From NCBI GenBank assembly GCA_963621145.1, contig CAVFDI010000040.1:1-15719 (forward strand): a stretch of 15,719 nt of DNA. Reading direction: 5' to 3'. Within the stretch, counting starts at the first letter, position 1; each line of letters opens with the position of its first letter. Origin of the DNA: W0P28-013 sp963621145 (GTDB taxonomy: Bacteria; Bacteroidota; Bacteroidia; Bacteroidales; Paludibacteraceae). The notes under the pieces were generated by a model, which was not told the DNA's origin, searched no databases, and worked only from the letters and a program-made list of their open reading frames with translations. A program made the translations under genes and the position numbers. Positions 12,630-15,719 of the stretch are shown one piece after another.

Positions 12630-15551
12630 ATGAAAAAGTATTTGGTTTTGTTTGTTGCGTTGCTCGCTACTATTGCGGCGAAAGCCGTTCCTGCCATGCC
12701 CGAGCCGATAAATGTTACTCAGCCCGATGGCACCACGCTGCAGGTGTCGCTCCATGGCGACGAGATGGCGCATTACACCACAACCGGCGATGGCTATCTG
12801 GTGGCTGAAAGTGCCAGCGGTTTTCAGTATGCCACTTTTGCTGCCGACGATGCACTGCAACTGTCGGGCGTGGTGGCTCACAATGCGGAACAACGCTCTG
12901 CCGCCGAACGGCAGTTTGTGGCTTCGCTGCAGCGGGTCGAGAAGATGCCAGCCGCCGTGCAACGCCAGCATGCGCGCCAACGTGCTTTGCAACAGCAGGC
13001 ACATACCAAATCGTATCCGCTGAAAGGTTCGCCGCATAGCCTTGTCATTTTGGTAGAATTCTCCGATTTGAAATTTACACTTTCCGATCCGCAGGCAAAA
13101 TTCACTGCGCTACTCAACGAGAGTGGCTACAGCGAAAACGGTGGCACTGGTTCGGCGCGCGACTATTTCATTGCCGCTAGCGATAGCGCTTTCACCCCAA
13201 TTTTCGATGTCTATGGGCCATATACGCTGCCCGAAACGATGGAGTTTTACGGTAGTAATGCCTCGAATAGAAACGATGTGTATGCTTCGGTCATGATAAC
13301 TCAGGCTGTGGAGAAAGCCTGCGATGCTGGCGTCGACCTTTCGATATACGACACCGACAACAATGGTGTTTTAGATAATGTGTTTGTCTACTATGCTGGT
13401 CACAACGAGGCGGAATATGGTGGTGAAAATACCATTTGGCCGCATCGCTCGAAAATTTGGGGAAGTGCCGAGTATTGCGGAAAAACTGTGTACGACTACG
13501 CTTGTACCTCCGAACTGCGCTTGAATTCTGGCTCAACCATGTGCAATATTGGCACATTTGTACACGAATTTGGTCATGTGCTTGGTCTCCCCGACCTTTA
13601 CGACACTAGCAATAACGATGCTTATACTGTTGGTTCGTGGGATGTGATGGATGCTGGCGCGTATAACAACAGCAGTCGTACACCGCCTACCTATTCGTCG
13701 TACGAGCGGTTCTTCTTGGGTTGGCTCACACCTACACAGTTGGAAAATCCAGGTTTGCACATGCTCGAACCGCTCGCCACATCGAATCAGGCCTATCTGA
13801 TTGCCGCAACGGCGCACAATTTGAATGGCGCAAGTCCATCGCCACGCGAATTTTTCATGATCGAAAATCGTCAGCATGTTGGTTGGGATGCACCCGAAAA
13901 ATCGTTGCCTGGCGTGGGAATGCTCGTCACTCACATCAACTACGACGCAGGTTCGTGGAATAACAACACGCCAAATAATGATCCTAGCAATCTCCGCGTC
14001 GATATTGTGGAGGCATACAATTCGAAACCAACTGTATCGTCGGCCAGCGACACCTATCCTGGCTCGCGCGGTGTGATGATTTGTCGCCCAGTTTTGCACG
14101 ATGGCACCGACCTAGAACAGCCGCTAATGAACATTCGCGAAACGGGCAATATGGTTTCTTTTGTCTATATTTCCGATAGTGCCAGCAGTTTCATTTTCGA
14201 GCCGAGCAGCATCGATCTGCTCAACTCGTCGTACGACAGCGAGACACGCCGCATGGTTTCGATTGGTCTTGATTCGGTACGCATCGATGGAAAAGGGTTG
14301 ATACCAAGCGACAAAGTTACCATTTCTACAAAAAACTACTTCGAACTCTCGTTCGATGGCGAAGTCTGGAGCGGAAACCTCACCGATACCATTCTGAGCG
14401 ATTCTACCTACAATCGTAAAATCTATATTCACTACAATCCGTACGCTCAAAAATGCGATGTGGAGGTAGGCACTATCACGGTAAGCACTTCGTCGTCGAT
14501 GGCAATAATGGGCATTACTGGCACTTCGCCACGCCCGACCTATGTTACCACGCCAGTGATGGAAGAGGTTAGCGATGTTACGCCCTATTCTTTCATGGCG
14601 CATTGGGGCGCAGTGGACGATGCCGAAGAGTATTACGTCACGGTCTATCGCAAAGTGCAAGAACCTTCGGAAACGATGCAGAGCTTCGAGGATTTCAGCG
14701 ACAAATCGGCTGTGGCAGAGAGTGGTTGGTCGTCGAATTTCAATAGCACCACCACATCGGTAAAGAGCCAAGGCTCACGCGCCCTGTTGTTCCAAACTAC
14801 GGGCGATACGCTCGTTTCGCAAGATTATGTGTCGCCAGTGAGCGAGTTCTCGTTCTGGGTTTGCGGCAACTACACCACCAACGACGATCCCGAAATTGGC
14901 GGTCGCATCCGAGTGCATATCTCTGCCGATGGCGTGGCGTGGACTGTTATCGATTCGGTGGAGATTGGCAAAACCACCAAAGCGACCAAGACTTTTGCGT
15001 CCGATACCACCTACACGCGCATAATGCTCACCTACACGCACAAAGGCGGCAAAGGCGGGGCGGCTGTCGATGCTTTCACGGCAAAATGCAACGAGAAAAT
15101 TATCTATCTTCACCAAGGGCGCGAACTCTCCATTCTTGGCAATGCCGAGCCGATGGTCTACATCACCGACCTGCAGCCAAACACCGAGTACTATTGCCAA
15201 GTGCAGTGCAGCGATTTGAACAAAGGCTGCGAGGAACACCTGACCGAACTCTCGGAACCGCTGCTCATAAAAACGCTCGACGGCACCAGCAGCAGTGGTA
15301 GCAAACTCACTGTGGCGTACGAAAATGGCGAATATGTGGTGTATGTGCCGCAAGCCGACGTCGATCGCTACATTTTTGTGTACGATGTGCGCGGCATTCT
15401 GGTTGAAAAAATCGCCATCGAAAGCACGCTCGAAAACCGCATTGTGCTGCCGCAACTGCTGCCAAACAACATCTATGTGCTGAAATACTCCGAAGAGGGA
15501 CGCCACAAACGCAAAGACAAGTGGGCGAAACTGTTCTATCAGAAATTTTAG
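12630..15551 (+). CDS. Secreted M6-family metalloprotease (immune inhibitor A-like), copy 2
   Basis: Second zinc endopeptidase of family M6, 973 residues, paralogous to the protease at 8012 over its full length. A clear signal peptide (about 1-20, ending AAKA) and the pro-region QPDGTTLQVSLHGDEMAHY lead into the M6 domain (about 137-515). DTDNNGVLDN at 241-250 is the calcium-site-like loop. HEFGHVLGLPD sits at 312-322, the same numbering as in copy 1. An Ig-like stretch (about 525-640) follows. The Fn3 half FMAHWGAVDDAEEYYVTVYR (655-674) is interrupted by a jelly-roll-like insert (about 685-820, from SFEDFSD to AVDAF) and resumes at 842 with MVYITDLQPNTEYYCQVQ. The C-terminus (about 897-973) resembles a T9SS sorting domain (FVYDVRGILVEKI, NNIYVLKY) without PNP and with a Lys/Arg-rich end. 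The gene lies directly beyond the IS; no downstream terminator was seen. Confidence 0.93.
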   Translation: MKKYLVLFVALLATIAAKAVPAMPEPINVTQPDGTTLQVSLHGDEMAHYTTTGDGYLVAESASGFQYATFAADDALQLSGVVAHNAEQRSAAERQFVASLQRVEKMPAAVQRQHARQRALQQQAHTKSYPLKGSPHSLVILVEFSDLKFTLSDPQAKFTALLNESGYSENGGTGSARDYFIAASDSAFTPIFDVYGPYTLPETMEFYGSNASNRNDVYASVMITQAVEKACDAGVDLSIYDTDNNGVLDNVFVYYAGHNEAEYGGENTIWPHRSKIWGSAEYCGKTVYDYACTSELRLNSGSTMCNIGTFVHEFGHVLGLPDLYDTSNNDAYTVGSWDVMDAGAYNNSSRTPPTYSSYERFFLGWLTPTQLENPGLHMLEPLATSNQAYLIAATAHNLNGASPSPREFFMIENRQHVGWDAPEKSLPGVGMLVTHINYDAGSWNNNTPNNDPSNLRVDIVEAYNSKPTVSSASDTYPGSRGVMICRPVLHDGTDLEQPLMNIRETGNMVSFVYISDSASSFIFEPSSIDLLNSSYDSETRRMVSIGLDSVRIDGKGLIPSDKVTISTKNYFELSFDGEVWSGNLTDTILSDSTYNRKIYIHYNPYAQKCDVEVGTITVSTSSSMAIMGITGTSPRPTYVTTPVMEEVSDVTPYSFMAHWGAVDDAEEYYVTVYRKVQEPSETMQSFEDFSDKSAVAESGWSSNFNSTTTSVKSQGSRALLFQTTGDTLVSQDYVSPVSEFSFWVCGNYTTNDDPEIGGRIRVHISADGVAWTVIDSVEIGKTTKATKTFASDTTYTRIMLTYTHKGGKGGAAVDAFTAKCNEKIIYLHQGRELSILGNAEPMVYITDLQPNTEYYCQVQCSDLNKGCEEHLTELSEPLLIKTLDGTSSSGSKLTVAYENGEYVVYVPQADVDRYIFVYDVRGILVEKIAIESTLENRIVLPQLLPNNIYVLKYSEEGRHKRKDKWAKLFYQKF

Positions 15552-15719
15552 TTAGGAGTTAGGAGTGTTCGCGCCACAGATGAACAACCAATTCAATCAT
15601 TCAATAATTCAATGATTGTATTGTAGGGTCGAATGATTATTCGCCCGCTTTCTCGGATTACAAATCCCGCGCGACTGCCAGGTTCGCGACATTCTACTTT
15701 CTGCGGTTGGTCAAAGTCA
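15552..15719. other. Downstream gene-free region with short repeats and hairpins
   Basis: No gene is visible up to the window end. It begins with TTAGGAG twice in tandem (15552-15565). CAATCATT/AATGATTG form an 8-bp stem around a 9-base loop (15594-15618). A bulged stem around GATT spans 15626-15646. GGATT/AATCC flank ACA (15655-15667), and CGCGAC occurs at 15670-15675 and 15685-15690. The set resembles a dispersed intergenic repeat rather than a terminator, since no T run follows. Confidence 0.5.

Noticed and set aside
12618..13037. Minus-strand frame over the start of the second protease
   Set aside because: It is a shadow of a strongly supported gene with signal peptide and pro-region, and has no promoter or domain of its own.

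Overview
The window looks like a chromosomal segment from a member of the Bacteroidota, most likely the Bacteroidales. The signs are a SusC/SusD pair, secreted proteins with type IX secretion (T9SS) C-terminal sorting domains, Bacteroidota-type promoters (TAnnTTTG at -7) and genes without clear Shine-Dalgarno sites. No RNA genes, CRISPR array or replication origin were seen.

Region 1 (42-7733) is a four-gene plus-strand operon closed by a strong hairpin terminator. Its genes are a SusC-type TonB-dependent transporter, a SusD-type surface lipoprotein, a small lipoprotein with an Fn3-like and a jelly-roll-like part, and a 616-residue secreted protein with a choice-of-anchor-J-like domain and a canonical T9SS sorting domain. 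No glycosidase, polysaccharide lyase, sulfatase or sigma/anti-sigma gene accompanies the pair.

Region 2 (7734-10950) has a promoter, a large secreted M6-family metalloprotease and its terminator. Region 3 (12543-15551) holds a second, paralogous M6 protease. Both have the HEFGHxxGxPD zinc site starting at residue 312, and both seem to carry a jelly-roll domain nested inside a split Fn3 domain.

Between the proteases (10951-12570) is a disturbed stretch. It contains repeated AT-rich spacer, the promoter region and first 19 codons of the essential GTPase gene der, and an insertion sequence whose 315-residue DDE transposase resembles the IS256 variant with an N-terminal zinc ribbon. The IS has one left end and two candidate right ends, no clear target duplication, and a 42-bp perfect palindrome over the transposase stop codon. 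The rest of der is absent; the second protease follows directly. This points to an IS-associated rearrangement or an assembly join. The outer right end may also supply the -33 element of the promoter of the second protease.

Taken together, the genes suggest (by inference) a surface system for using protein or peptide: T9SS-exported M6 proteases cut protein outside the cell, and a RagAB-like SusC/SusD pair with its lipoprotein captures and imports the peptides. The last 168 bases hold only short repeats and hairpins.
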